From assembly GCA_026419785.1 (NCBI GenBank), contig JAODTK010004776.1, positions 310,001 through 374,000 of the forward strand: 64,000 bases of DNA, read 5' to 3'. This DNA is from Sclerodactyla briareus. Taxonomy: Eukaryota; Echinodermata; Holothuroidea; Dendrochirotida; Sclerodactylidae. Positions 34,854 through 46,873 of the stretch are shown piece by piece; the stretch's first letter is position 1, and the number at the start of each line of letters is the position of its first letter. The position numbers and the translations under genes are program-made. A model generated the notes under the pieces. It was not told where the DNA came from. It did not search any database and saw only the letters and a list, made by a program, of their open reading frames with translations.

Positions 34854-37650
34854 TTCAATACATACACAATATACAACAACCAAACTAGTTCATGCAGATC
34901 ATGTCATGTCGAAACGAACATCCAAATATTTCAAATTAAAACCATAGGAAATTCCTAAACTAACTGACCAATAAGTTGGACTCGTATTACAAAAGTCCTT
35001 AGTGCTGTTTTCTTTTCAGGCCGGATCAGTGTCTACACTACGGGTTTGGTGCGGAGAGCGCACCGCCGTACAAAAAGGTTGAAAATGGTCACAAGCGCCG
35101 GACAGAAAGCACGCCCGGACAAAAAAAAACTTGACCGCCAGACCAAAAACAAACAACAGGCACCTGTACCAAAATGTCATGCAAAAGTCATCAAAGCAAT
35201 TACATGATGAAAACGTTTCGTTCGGCCGAGAGTCCTCATTCCCGGATGTTTGTTGATTCTCAAAAAACATAGGACTCATGACATAAACTGGACTCCCCAA
35301 GTTCCGATTTGCGCAGCTAAGCTATACACACGAAGCAAGAAAAACATTCCCCTTATCCACGTGCGAGAGCTACACTGCTCGTTCATCACGAGTGCATACA
35401 CCATAGGTCATTTACACATGATTCATATAGACCAACACGGTCGGCCTTGTAGGGGACATACTTTCTACTATGATGTTAGACGTCGCTCCTTCACATCAGC
35501 TCGATTCTCTCCGCATACAGTACAAGGGGATATTTGTATTTGACATAACAAGTTAAACCGGAATTCGGAAAAGGGACGGGGAGATCGCTTATTGTTGTAA
35601 AAATAGGCTTTATTTACGTAGGCCTAATACGATCTCAATCAATTGAATCATTTTACTGCCAATAAGTGGGAGCACAACAGTCTGTAATTCAACAGACCTT
35701 AGACACATGGTTGTTACCACATTTACAACAACTTTTGAGGTCTGATTTGCGCCAGTATGTATGCTAAATTGTGCAGTTTAATTGGGCTTGTGTAGTCTAC
35801 TTGTACATGCAGTGACTGATGTGTTCATGTTGGGATTTGCTTATCGGAAAGGGAGAAGGGGGCTACGTGCCGAAAAAGTAGTAAATACCAAACATTGTTT
35901 GCTTCAGCAATCAGCATACACGATATTTAGCGATCGTGTCGGTCAATTCTGAGCATTCATCGTTCCAGTTTATCGCTCTTCCCGTTCTAAAACACAATAA
36001 CCACCGTGTTATGCGAACGTCGATCGGCAATTACCGATACCGATCATCGGCTGCTATATTCGGACCAATTCTGATAACCGATCCGTCTGTCGGTTTGAAC
36101 ACCTACATATGTCTAATGTTCCCTAATATTTGAAGAAAAAAAAATAAAATCACTTGAATTTTTTTTTTTGCAGAAACAGCCGATGTCTGAACTTGAATGT
36201 CCGCCGGTCTGTCACACGTTGCTAGTCTCCGATTTATATGGAGTTTGGAGAACCTTGGGAAAGAGTTAATGCACCACAGAAACGAAATCAAGTGCCCTGA
36301 TTTTCATGGCCCGCACCCGGTTGCACCTTTGTAAATCCTAGAATCGCCAATGTTCGGTCGCGTAACCAATATCGAATCAACAATTCAATACAGAGCTATT
36401 TAATGAATCGCGTCGATCTGTGTATTCCTGCTATTGGGAACTGTCACAAGTTGCTTCAATGCAGAAAACAATGCTCTGGATTGTGAGTGAAATAATTTTT
36501 ATTGAAATTACACGATGCTTGGATTATACTATAGTGTGAAATCCCAAAAGTTCAATGCGCTTATTTACAAATTTCTGGGTTGTCGTACGTGCGTATGATA
36601 ACTCCTGAAAGGTTGGGTTGGCTCCACTTCGGAACGGATCGCTCCGGTAGGTGGGGGGTGGGGGGGGTCGGGTGGGAAGGTTTAGGTTTGGCGAGAGTGG
36701 GGGCCTAGTGGGATCCGGGGCAAAAGGGGCCGATGTTTCATCCTCACTTCTGATGCTACCTCAGCTTTGTAGCTTCCCCTTCACTGCATATAAACATTGG
36801 CTACCATCTCCCCTAGAATATGTGGAAGGAAGCTACACAGTTCCGACTGACAGCCTTGCTGACAGTTTTCGATCAACTTATTTTTGCCGCAAATTTTGAA
36901 AGATTTTTTTTTTTACTTTGGCGATGTAGGAAATTGAAAACACTGCCTGTAAAATGTAGATTTCTGGGAGATACAATGTGCAAAGCATATATGGCACCAA
37001 ATATTGCACCATTTGGCATCTACCCACTTCTCGAGGGCCAAAATTTTGCAACCCCTCCCCCAGAACGCGATCACCACCCGGTACCAAAATTTTGCCTGTT
37101 GAGAGACACTGTGCCCCCCCCCCCCACTCTTCTCTCCAACAATACCCAAATTGGAATAGTTTATCGCTCAGTCACTCACTTCTTTGAACCCAAAATCACT
37201 GAAATGTTCTAAATCCCCTTAGCGCCCGAGCTTTTTTGCCCTCTTCTAAATTTTCTTCATGATTCATTGCCTTTTAAGTTTCCAAGCAGCGCAGCCAGGA
37301 CATGCCTCCCCTACCCCCTGCCAGGCAGCACACATCCTCCCCGGCCTCACCCACACACCAACGAACCATCCCCACGCAGCAGTCCAGAATGTCCCAAAAT
37401 ATATCTTTAGGAAACAAATTTGTCCCCAGGCAAGCAGAGAAGGAAAAAAAATGTTCTCGTATTTTTTGATGTCCCAATCCACTAATTCAAATTGTTTGGT
37501 GAGAGAGGGTTTGCTTGTGGCGGGCTTATAACAGCACAATTGTCAAAGCAGCTATGGTTTACTCGTTCCTCAGTGCTTTATGCTAACCGAAGCTATTATG
37601 ATGGGATTCAATTAGAATATAAACAGTTAACTTGGGAGTATATAGCCATA
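34854..37650. other. No gene seen
   Basis: Contains a short CGATCGG/CCGATC-rich patch at 36010-36090 (ATCGGCAATTACCGATACCG), a G-rich tract at 36648-36668 and a C10 run near 37115. No exon is supported. Confidence 0.35.
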
Positions 37651-37990
37651 CCAATCATAATTACGACTTGAAACCGTTTATAACTCACACAAATTAGACA
37701 CATAGAATGACCTCCATTGACCATCTATCCAATCCTTTTGAAAAGAAAACCTTTGGAGACTACGAGTAAACGCATAATTATCTACACAAGTTTCATGAAA
37801 AGCTAGCAACCTGGCAGGTGTCGGCGGTGGGTGCTGCAAAAATCAGCATAATCAAATCTATGCTGAACCTCTACCTAATAATGCTGGTACCTATGTGCCA
37901 AACCACCTCACCATACTCTCATCGATGTTCTGTGATCTTGCTGACGCGATCAAATGATGAAACAAAATACATAATAAGAATAATACCCTA
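37651..37990 (+). repeat. AT-rich interspersed repeat fragment
   Basis: AATGACCTCCATTGACC near 37707, preceded by ACACAAATTAGACACAT and followed by AGTTTCATGAAAAGC, matches the block at 56.6-57.2 kb. Confidence 0.5.
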
Positions 37991-38519
37991 ATTAATTAGT
38001 GACTTTCCTGCCCAATTTTATCGAATCGTGTTGTCAACTCAACACTGAGGCATACATAGTACAGAAAATATCATCATATCGGACCTACTCTCGGAGGAAA
38101 ACCTGCTAATGGACAGGTTTGACACCTACAACACACGTACATGCACGACGCATGCCACAGTGATCGCTATGTCTCTCGCTGAACTTCCTTAGTTTGACAA
38201 TCAAATGACTGAGATTGACCTCAAGATTCCTTTTTTGCCAGACGCAATCTGACGTCAGAGGCAATCCACATCCACCTAAGTTTTGTCAATATCTAAGACT
38301 ACTTCCCATTCAACATGAGTGTGATGACTTGTTTCTCAAATGGCCTCTAACCAGACAATGGGAAATGTCGAAGCGAGACAAGATGTCACTCGAGTTGCCC
38401 CTGAGCTAATTTTGTGGTGAATATGCTTTAGTTATTTTATATTCTGTACTCATCTTCACTATTTGGTGTATTACCCCTTTCGGGTTATCAGCATGTGTGG
38501 GCGTTCCTCAGATCGCCCT
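37991..38519. other. No gene seen
   Basis: Nothing recognised between the two AT-rich repeat fragments. Confidence 0.35.
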
Positions 38520-38830
38520 CCAATTAGTTTAAAAACATATATTTGTTTAAGGAGAATGCAGAACTAACTTCTGGGCCCTTTGACCTTTTATAAACCTCTA
38601 AATGTTAATAAGTCTGTCAGTCCAATGTAGCACAATACACGAAGGCAAGTTCAGTTCAAATCTGACCAACTTTGAAAAATGCATTGAACTAAAACTGTTT
38701 CCAGGGGCCGATGCGTGTAGTTCGAATAAACAATCACAAGATGCATTAGAAAATTATTGAACTAACACAATGCATTAAAGAGTTATTATACTCCTGAAAG
38801 TTCTGCAGCAGTGTGTTGTGAGACAAGAAT
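38520..38830 (+). repeat. AT-rich interspersed repeat fragment
   Basis: GTTCAAATCTGACCAACTTTG and GCATTAAAGAGTTATTATAC resemble the corresponding phrases at 21790-22060, with a truncated end near 38830. Confidence 0.45.
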
Positions 38831-40559
38831 TTTTTCCTTCTTAACGTCAATTTTGTTTTATTCTGCTCTATCCAGGGCGTGCCCATTAGTTCTACAGAGC
38901 TAAAAATTCCATTTTCTGGTTTCCTGCTTTTTCAAAAGTATGCAGCTAAAATTCGTTGGACACTGGATTGTTGTCGGCTTTAACTCAAAATATAAACATC
39001 TATAAACATTGCGTTGTGACCTATAATGTGATCATAGCGTCAAATTACTCTCCCCTTGAGCACAGGAAGTAAATATCGAGATAGACCTAAAATATTCCCC
39101 CTACACATTTCCTTTACACAGAGCTTAATTCTCAAAGTTTAAATCTACACTCACTTGGCTAACAAGACAACAAGACACATTTATTTAGGACCACAATGCC
39201 ACATTTATCATAGCTTAGAAGGGTTATGTGGAGGTCAAGTCTATAGAGATACCAGGACGCGTTCAAGATATTTACAGTAGTAGCAGAGTACAGAGTATAG
39301 AGTATATCTGTAACCCCCAGAAACTAATTCCAAGAAATACAGGATCATGCTGCATATTTACCTCCGCACATTCGCCCTAACAGTCCAGTCGCTGATGAAG
39401 CAGAGTTCAATAATAAGAAGGTCAATCAATGGCTCCTGCTATGCGGGGGGGCATGGGGCAAGGGGTTGTAAGCTTTACCACTAGTCAGGTCAGCACGGGC
39501 TCTAACATTTGGGCTCCCACAGTGTGGCGCCAGAATTTCCCCCAACTTGTCCAAGTTCCCCGACGTTGGTCCAATTCCCCGACGAGCTCACCCTAACCCC
39601 TATGTCAAAACCGCATTTTGGTGTTTTCAATTTTTGAACTTATTTTCTCGTAGAAAAAATGATAAATAAAACATTGTGGAAGGCATTGTTTACTCGTACT
39701 CCACTCCGTCCACTCTTACTCGTCTTCCCCTCGATCAGCCCTCTCGTGGAATACCGAGAGAAAATGCCTAAGAACTGAAATTTGCGTCGTGAAACATAAC
39801 AATTAACACAAGCAAAAGAGTGGTACCATAGTACGACCACCTCCCAACAAATTGTAACATATTCTCCTGTCGTGACATATTCGACGATCTTCATATGAAC
39901 TTGTAGTGCCTATGCGATGATTGTATAGTCTGTAGAATATGGAGACTGCTTATCGTTTCACCTTCAAGCGAGGACCACTGCAATAAGACAAATATTGACT
40001 GCGCCGAAGCGCGGCTGAAATTGTTTAGGCTTTAATATAGGATTTTTTGTTATAAAGTGTGGTTGAAAAATTTATACTGTTGGGGCAATAGGCTCGTCGG
40101 GGGTGTGTTAATTTTACCGTACTCTCTCATGCTCCCCAACGAAATGGGAAAAATTCCCCCGACTTGGGGCCAGTGCTTCCCCGAGATTATGGCATGGCCC
40201 CCCCCCCTCCCCTCTCCCTTCTCTCTCTTTGTTGAGGCGTTCCAACCTTGCTCCATCAAGTGCTTTTGTTCATATTAATTGGCATGGTCCCTTTCGCTTT
40301 CCCTCGGTGGACCGGTAGTACTCCTCCGTTGTGTCGAAAATTTTATCTTCTTGGTCTCCGCTGCAGGACCCCTTGTCCCATTAGTCTTGTTGTTATCTGT
40401 CGTGTCTACACATGCCAACCCTCCATTACCCGACCACTCTCCTACCTTCAATTGCGTAGTGTCCTTTGTCCCTTTCCATCACTCAATGTCACTACACACC
40501 ACGCATAACGTTTGCGGTTTGTTCAACAACCCCGGCTTCCTCTTATGCTGCAGCTCCCT
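38831..40559. other. No gene seen; related CCCCGAC phrases
   Basis: TTCCCCGACG-type phrases at 39540-39590 and CCCCGACTTGGGGCCAGTGC at 40157 suggest a decayed repeat. A C9-C10 run lies near 40199. The 153-codon frame from 40279 has a hydrophobic start but no recognisable domain. Confidence 0.3.
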
Positions 40560-41020
40560 TTCCCCCCGGGACTTACGTATAGTACAAGGATACAACACAT
40601 CACTTTCGCCGACACTCTCCGATCGCTCCCCTACTCATCGCTCCCAGCGCGAGGGGCCGGGAGCTATGGCTTCACTGTCAGTTGACCCACTCACAGCCAC
40701 CGAATATAGTAGCATTTCCACTCATAGAACTGGTTTATAAGGACTCGCGTAGAGCAGACACATCTGCGCGTACATGTGTTTTCGGCGGAGAGGTGTGGGT
40801 GAACGTTGAACCACACGCCGCTCCGCTGCGCCACGGGGTCATATATCCGGCGCTCCGACACACAAGCAGAAAGTCGTGTCTCACCCGATGGAATCTCTAA
40901 TCTGGCGTCTCCTTCTCCCTCACCCCCGGCAGGAGGCGGCACAGCGGGCGGGAGACGCCTCGCCTCCGCGGCGTGCTAGTCCGGCGCCCGTGCTGTATCG
41001 CCAATACACCCATGTCTCAC
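40560..41020. promoter_or_regulatory. CpG-rich tract, possible promoter or island remnant
   Basis: About 460 bases are dense in CG, GCGC and CCGG words (for example CAGCGCGAGGGGCCGGGAGC and CCTCGCCTCCGCGGCGTGCT) within AT-rich surroundings. This is the strongest CpG concentration in the window. No transcript can be tied to it, and it could equally be part of a mobile element. Confidence 0.3.
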
Positions 41021-41199
41021 ATACCCATACAGACGCAGACTAGTTATAGGACATGATATAGGCCGTGGGGCCTAACCATATGATCTTGAGGGACGTGTTT
41101 ATCGGACGACCCATCCTGATTAGTCCTGAATTTAATAAAAATTTTAGAAGGCAGTTTTGTGGCACCGAAAGGTGGGCAGCGAGCCACATTCTATATTAT

Positions 41200-41345
41200 T
41201 GAAATTGCCTATATCAGATCACTGTTGCTGTCCCAGGAACATTCGACGGAGAAATAACCAAGGCGATCGCCCCAGGGCTCGCTGGTTGCGCGATCAGTGA
41301 TTTGTTCTTTTAGCACGCATGGCAAACAATTACAAAGGTAAAATT
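41200..41345 (+). repeat. GTTGCGCGATC-core repeat, copy 2
   Basis: The core AAGGCGATCGCCCCAGGG, GCTGGTTGCGCGATCAGTG matches the copy at 56.4 kb. Similarity extends to both sides: ATATCAGA..CCCAGGA.CAT before it and CATGGCAAACAATTACA (versus CATGAAAACAATTACA) after it. The unit is therefore at least 140 bases. Confidence 0.55.
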
Positions 41346-42119
41346 AGACACATATCCAACGTAAAATTCCATTGACCAGTTTCTGACTTCAATATTCTCC
41401 AATACTCTTCGAAAGGTTCCCCACTGGAAAAAAGAAATTTCAAAAAAAAAAAAACTAAACTTTGAAATTTGATAGCCATGGCAAGTAGACACACTGAGTT
41501 TATGTAAATAAAATTACTAATATAATTAGGAATGATGTGATGGAATAAAAATGAACTATAGCAATAGCAGCTATTCATCAAAGAGTATTCCGGCTCTGCA
41601 CTTTATATATACATCTACTACTTCCAGTAACTCCCAAGGAAGTTCACACCCCCTCTCCCTCTCACAGCATTCCCTGTGGTGTACCCTGACACCCTCAGGC
41701 TGTAGGCTGTTGACATGGCCCTACTGCATTGCTGTACTATGGCTATATATTTATGTGATATACATTAGGGATTCACTGTAACCAGGCTGCTCAATCAATT
41801 GTGCAGCCATGGTACTCTACATTTTGTCAACAGGTATGCCATGAATTGAAATGAACATAAATGAAATCTCTTCTGTTACACTATAGGAAGACTGTTCAGA
41901 TGAATGGAAATACCATACCCTAGAGTTTGGAAGTTGAAGAGAAAAATTCAAATAGATAGTTCTGCTATATTGATAGTGATGCTAGGGCTAGACGATACCA
42001 TTCTTAAATTTAGCCGAGAGTGGAAAATAATAATCAAAACTGTATGGAGGTTTGTTAGGCTATTTTCCTAATTTCAATACTTCTCACAATTAAGATTCGA
42101 ATAATTGAATGGCCCTTGT
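41346..42119. other. No gene seen
   Basis: AT-rich, with an A12 run near 41444. No exon or clear repeat. Confidence 0.35.
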
Positions 42120-42430
42120 TAACATAACATTTTTAAAATATTCCATCATAAATGACACCTTGTCTCAAACATCAGCCATATCAATACAGTCCTTTGGAGA
42201 GGCTATTCAGGGAATGTTATTATTTGGCATTATTTGGGTGGGCCAATAAGTGACCTTGATGCCCTTTAATGAAATACATTTTTTGAAAATGTTACCATTG
42301 ATATATGCTGCATGTCCCCAAATTCAGCATAATCGCAGCACAGTCATTAGAAGCTGTTGCAGGAAGATGTTATTATTGGCAGTTCTTTGGTCCATGTGAC
42401 CTTAATGACCTTTGATGATAAGACGGTTTT
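42120..42430 (+). repeat. Tandem pair of about 170-base units
   Basis: GTGACCTTGATGCCCTTTAA at 42249 and GTGACCTTAATGACCTTTGA at 42397 end two units. Each has GTTATTATT..GGCA..TTTGG before that phrase and CAGT.CTTTGG/CAGTCATTAG.A upstream. Divergence is high, but order and spacing agree. Confidence 0.5.
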
Positions 42431-42705
42431 TATGAAAAATGCCGTTTGCCGCTCGATGGATGCACCAAGCCCCAAAGCATTAGTCATCAATAATACACCT
42501 CCCTATTGCTATCGCCCAAAAGGTCATTCAAATCGACCTTTGTCCCCTTGTAACGTGAGACCAGTGTCATAATCGAAGGGCGGGAGTTATTCGTCTAGAA
42601 CACAGAGCTCTATCACATTCCCCAAAATTGACAGTTTTTATTTCTTTGCACTGTAACTCCTAAAATAGCATATTTTCTAAACTTGACCTTTGACCTTTTG
42701 ACCTA

Positions 42706-42735
42706 GGGGGGGGTGGGGGGGGGGGGGGGGGGGGG
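42706..42735 (+). repeat. Poly-G tract, 30 bases with one T
   Basis: G8, T, then G21. This can form G-quadruplexes and is a likely site of length error in sequencing. Confidence 0.9.
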
Positions 42736-42819
42736 TGTTTCTTTAGATGTTGTTTGATCCACTTAACCCAAAATTACGCATGACAATCTCTACACGAGCA
42801 CCCTGACTGCTCTCATTTT

Positions 42820-43330
42820 CTTGTTACGGGCCATTTAAAACAAAACTTCGAAAAATTGCATAATTTATTCAAATTAATTCGCGCATTATGACCTTTAACG
42901 GTGCCTTTGGGCACTGTTGTTTATAATTTATCAGGATCCAAGGCGACCTCTCCACCAAGTTTCAGGAGGAGTCACCAACTTTAAATCTGCATACCTTAAT
43001 GCAAATTAGACTATGTAAATGCAAATTAGTACATTAAATGACGCTTTGGTGCGCTCGTCCCTACTGTAAAATTCATTTGACTATATATAAAATCTCCACC
43101 AAGTTTCTCAAACTCCAACGAACTTCAAAAATCTCGCAACACATTATGCAACTTATACTATTAATTAACATATATAATGCCAGGAAGCTGATCATTTCGT
43201 GCACAACTCTAGTTGTTATAACCCCGAACGGCATCACCAATGCATCTACCGATCAAGTAGATATCTTGTACACAAGCTTCTCGGCCATTTTCATCAAATT
43301 CAAATTTATGCAATGAGTATTGTCTTTTGG
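42820..43330 (+). repeat. AT-rich interspersed repeat with CACCAAGTTTC units
   Basis: CTCCACCAAGTTTCAGGAGG at 42950 and CTCCACCAAGTTTCTCAAAC at 43093 are each followed by CTTTAAATC/CTTCAAAAATC and by ATTATGCAA or ATGCAAATTAG words. The unit length is about 140 bases, as in the 21.5 kb block. Confidence 0.6.
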
Positions 43331-43440
43331 AACGAAAGTGAATGCACATCGGCAACTTCTTCCCGCGCACCTGCCACAAAACGGTCCCAGCATGATGGCT
43401 TCCACTTTCAGGAGAGATCTAACCCGCACATACTGGACGA

Positions 43441-43465
43441 CAGACAGACAGACAGACAGACAGAC
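43441..43465 (+). repeat. (CAGA)n microsatellite
   Basis: Six perfect CAGA units. Confidence 0.95.
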
Positions 43466-44379
43466 GACAAAGACACACACACAACAAAGTGACCACTAGT
43501 TCTCTCCGTGAACACAGTTGCAGGGCGAGACAAAAAACACTACAATAACTAGCATAGCTAGCAGTTTCCTGTGCTATGGAAAATCAGTTAATTTGCCATA
43601 GTGTTCATCATATTCCCCCTGTGCCCCGGCCCGCATGCGTGTGCCGCTCGCTGTTCGTAAGGGCGCTGACTTGGAAAGAAGATGTGCTTATAGGGACAAC
43701 CCGTTCACTTCCGAGCGTTGTAAACATTCCTAAATATTTTGTGTGTCATCTCAGGCAGTTTTAAATCCCTTTTATAACGTATTTTCTGTCATTTCACCGA
43801 GATTAATGACTAAACCATTGTAAAGTGCCTTTCCCGGGTGTCATAAGGTGGGGGATTACAAATGACAGCTGCAAAACAGATGATATTCTAGAGAGGCAAT
43901 TCCTAAAATAGAGGGGGCTTTCCCTGACTAATACCTAACATATGGTCTGCATGGATTCCTTTGAATTGTAATCCATGTGACCCAGGGCTGTCATCACAAA
44001 CAGCACATGGCACTGAGAACGTAATAGCCCTATTTCACGCGAATCGCCAATATTCTGTGTCCGTTGAAAATTTAGGCTCTGCCATAAGCCTGGCAAAAGT
44101 ATGGGACTATTCATATCCACAGCACACGATTTAGTCAAAACGAGACCCTTAATCAGAATCTTTCTGGCCAACGGCCCGAATATTGTCTTCTCGCCTGCTT
44201 TGGAATGAGAACGCTGATCGAGATGGAAACATCCACAGTCAGTTTCAACAGGCAGGATAATTGGGAGGTGTGAGAATTCCTCTCCCGTGTTATCGCTCAT
44301 TTAATTGTCGCCCATCCTACAGACAGTGCGGCTTCACTCGTGCAGCCACTTTCCTACACAAAAAAGACGTTGAAGTTGG
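43466..44379. other. No gene supported
   Basis: A 121-codon minus-strand frame with an ATG at 44300 reads MSDNTGEEFSHLPIILPVET at its start but shows no family motif. I regard it as unproven. Confidence 0.3.
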
Positions 44380-44385
44380 TGGTCT

Positions 44386-44464
44386 TGACGACACTGGGGT
44401 TTGAACCAGGACCTCAGGCATTGCAGGCGGCCCTCTAATTCCTGCCCCACCGCAACCGCATTCA
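44386..44464 (-). repeat. tRNA-Ala-like sequence (pseudogene or SINE head)
   Basis: On the minus strand GCCTGCAATGC with a TGC anticodon position and GGTCCTGGTTCAAACCCC form an anticodon arm and T arm like tRNA-Ala. Box B, GGTTCAAACCC, is canonical. The 5' part is distorted by extra bases (GGTGGGGCAGGAATTAGAGG), so it is not a working tRNA. Confidence 0.55.
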
Positions 44465-46134
44465 AGTGATTAACAGTGGCTGTCAGATATCAACTTGAGG
44501 CGCAGAATCAATACAGGCAGCTAGCTGACAAGCCCTAGTAGAATGGCAAAACTTCAATATCCCTTGTTGAGAAGGCTAATCATGTTTAACATCGTTGCCA
44601 AGAGACACAGACCACAGGCATACATCAACCAATGTTAGAGAGAATGGGACAGTGAACAACCATACCCAGTTCACCGTGTGAAGGGCCATGATTCGTCAAT
44701 ACCCCTGCAGAATCAAATACGGACCGTGACTCAGAGAATCCATCTCAAAATATTACAGTGAACTCTGTCGGTGAGTGGTCAAAAGACAAATAAGCCGAAA
44801 AAGTACACAATATATATCATTTCATGGCCTTCGCATGCTTTCTTCTCCCCTGCCTCCCAAGGAGTTTTTGTGGATTTTCTTGCGATGACCACTATTTTGG
44901 TCGCTCCAGTCGATGATGGTGTGGATTCAGATGTGGTCTTGGTCTGGACACATTCACATACTGTCACACACACACACACACACACACACCTTCCGTCAAT
45001 CCCGGTCCTCATTATCGCTGGCGAGGCCCTTTCATCCTAAAAATTCCAGGCTGCCCCCCCTCCCCCCGCCAATCTGTCAATGAAATTCCCCTTCCCCCGA
45101 TGATTCGTCCGCTTGCAATAGATGTACATGGGTGAAAGTGATGAATGTGCCAAATATTTTAATTTACTATAAAAATTTTTGATGCCTCAACTTCACAGGT
45201 GATGCAAAGAGTCCCAATGTTAGGCATGTAGCTAGCAAGCTCCAGTGTTGACACCTCACCTTCACATTAGATTACACATAATGAATATATTGGCCAGCGT
45301 ACTCATGCTTTATCAGTCTACATGGGCAGCTGCCAAACTCCCAATGCAGAAGTTAGCCAATGGATTATACCCCACTCAGCAGCCCTGAGTCACACCATTT
45401 GAACCCCCATCAATGAACTGTACCCAGTTCCAAGTTTTAACAGTCGCCAGAATATTGGTAATTTAATAGCCAGTTTCTTATCAGCCTCTAATTTAACCCA
45501 GCATGCATGGCGGAGTAGCCAAAAACCAGTCAGTCAGTCAGCACTCATATTTTTTGTGAGGTCAGAGAGGTCAACCTACTAGTCTTCCAGGCATATTTGA
45601 ACGCTGCTATAAATGCCCTTGTTGAGAATTTATCCTCGAGTGATAAATCTTTGGTGACAGCAGGAGGGCTGAGATTTTCTGGGTGAGCACCATTCGTATT
45701 AATTCAGCTGACCACATGTCATTAATAAAAGCATGTAGTCAAAAATCTCTTTTTCATCATTTCACCTCATATAAAGGGTGATGATCGACAGATGGGAGGG
45801 GCACTATGACCATGTCAAATACACCACGGACAAGTAGGGGGCAGAACCCCATCCCGTGAAACCAAATGCATCAGAGCAGAGACAATCATTTTGGCAGGGT
45901 ATGATATGGAATATATAGTTTAAAATGTAAGAGGGGTCACTATTCACAAAATTCACGGAACTCCCTGGTTTGTGAATCTGTGAGCTTACAACTTTTTTTT
46001 TATGTATACTTGCCCAGTTCAAGGGATCAGACCTGGATACTGCACCTTATTGCCAGCTGTGAATCCCTCACCAGTTACTCGGAATAAGCATGCCTTTTGG
46101 CGGTCAGTAAATGTTGGGTGAGGGTAATCACACT
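44465..46134. other. No gene seen; microsatellites
   Basis: Contains a (CA)12 repeat at 44965-44989 and (CAGT)3-4 near 45527. No exon is supported. Confidence 0.4.
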
Positions 46135-46235
46135 CAGACCGCAACTTGCAACTGCTACCCCTCGTTTGTCTCTGCCTCAATCCCTTGCGCTGAGTGCCCC
46201 GACGAGAAGGCAACAACTCTCAAAAGTAGAGGCAC
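46135..46235 (-). mobile_element. Second SINE family, body fragment
   Basis: On the minus strand GTTGTTGCCTTCTCGTCGGG and CACTCAGCGCAAGGGATTGA match the body of the copy at 8.87-8.94 kb. The tRNA head is missing. Confidence 0.5.
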
Positions 46236-46801
46236 ATTTGGCTTAAAATGGAAGATGATGGGGAAGTGATAGAGGGGAGAGATTTAGAGCAGTTTGACAG
46301 AAGAGTGGGATAGTTGCTCTATATTATTCCAGCACGAGGGGAGGATGAAAAATCAAGCCTCACTCACAGACAGACAGTAAAATACCAAATAGCACATCCT
46401 CTTCTGACATGTTTTCTTATCCGAAAATAGGTATTGTGACGACGAAGTGACCACCAAATAATTAATTCATATCTCCCCAGATATAGGTCTATGTGACCTT
46501 GATTGATCCCCAGAGGCTACCTTCATAACTCTCAATCTATCAGGCCTAATCACTACATTTCAGGCTACTGGCATGGAGCAACAAAAAAACATAAATTGTT
46601 GGTTGGGGTGTAAATTGAAGCCAGTATATGTAGGGTTGCTAATTCCTGTCCACCCTGCAAGTCATGTTTACTGACCACAACCATTTTGGCGACCAACATG
46701 GTAACCTATAATTACAACTCAGAATTATTCAAACAAGCCTTGGAGTGTCACCAGTTCAGTATCCTCATCCCTTTTCTCTCTCCTACTTCGTATAGCTTGA
46801 C

Positions 46802-46873
46802 GGAGGGGAGGAGAGGGAGGAGGAGGAGGGGCGGAGGAGGAGGAGGAGGGGGGGGGGGGGGGGGGGGGAGGGG
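46802..46873 (+). repeat. Purine/G-rich tract (GGAGG)n then poly-G
   Basis: GGAGGAGAGGGAGGAGGAGG-type repeats run into about 20 G. The tract has strong G-quadruplex and triplex potential. Confidence 0.9.

Noticed and set aside
40279..40740. 153-codon plus-strand frame with a hydrophobic, signal-peptide-like start
   Set aside because: No domain, splice sites or strong start context; C/T-rich composition alone yields Leu/Val/Ser-rich text.
44386..44464. Functional tRNA-Ala gene
   Set aside because: The D arm and acceptor stem are disrupted by extra bases; only the anticodon and T arms look right.
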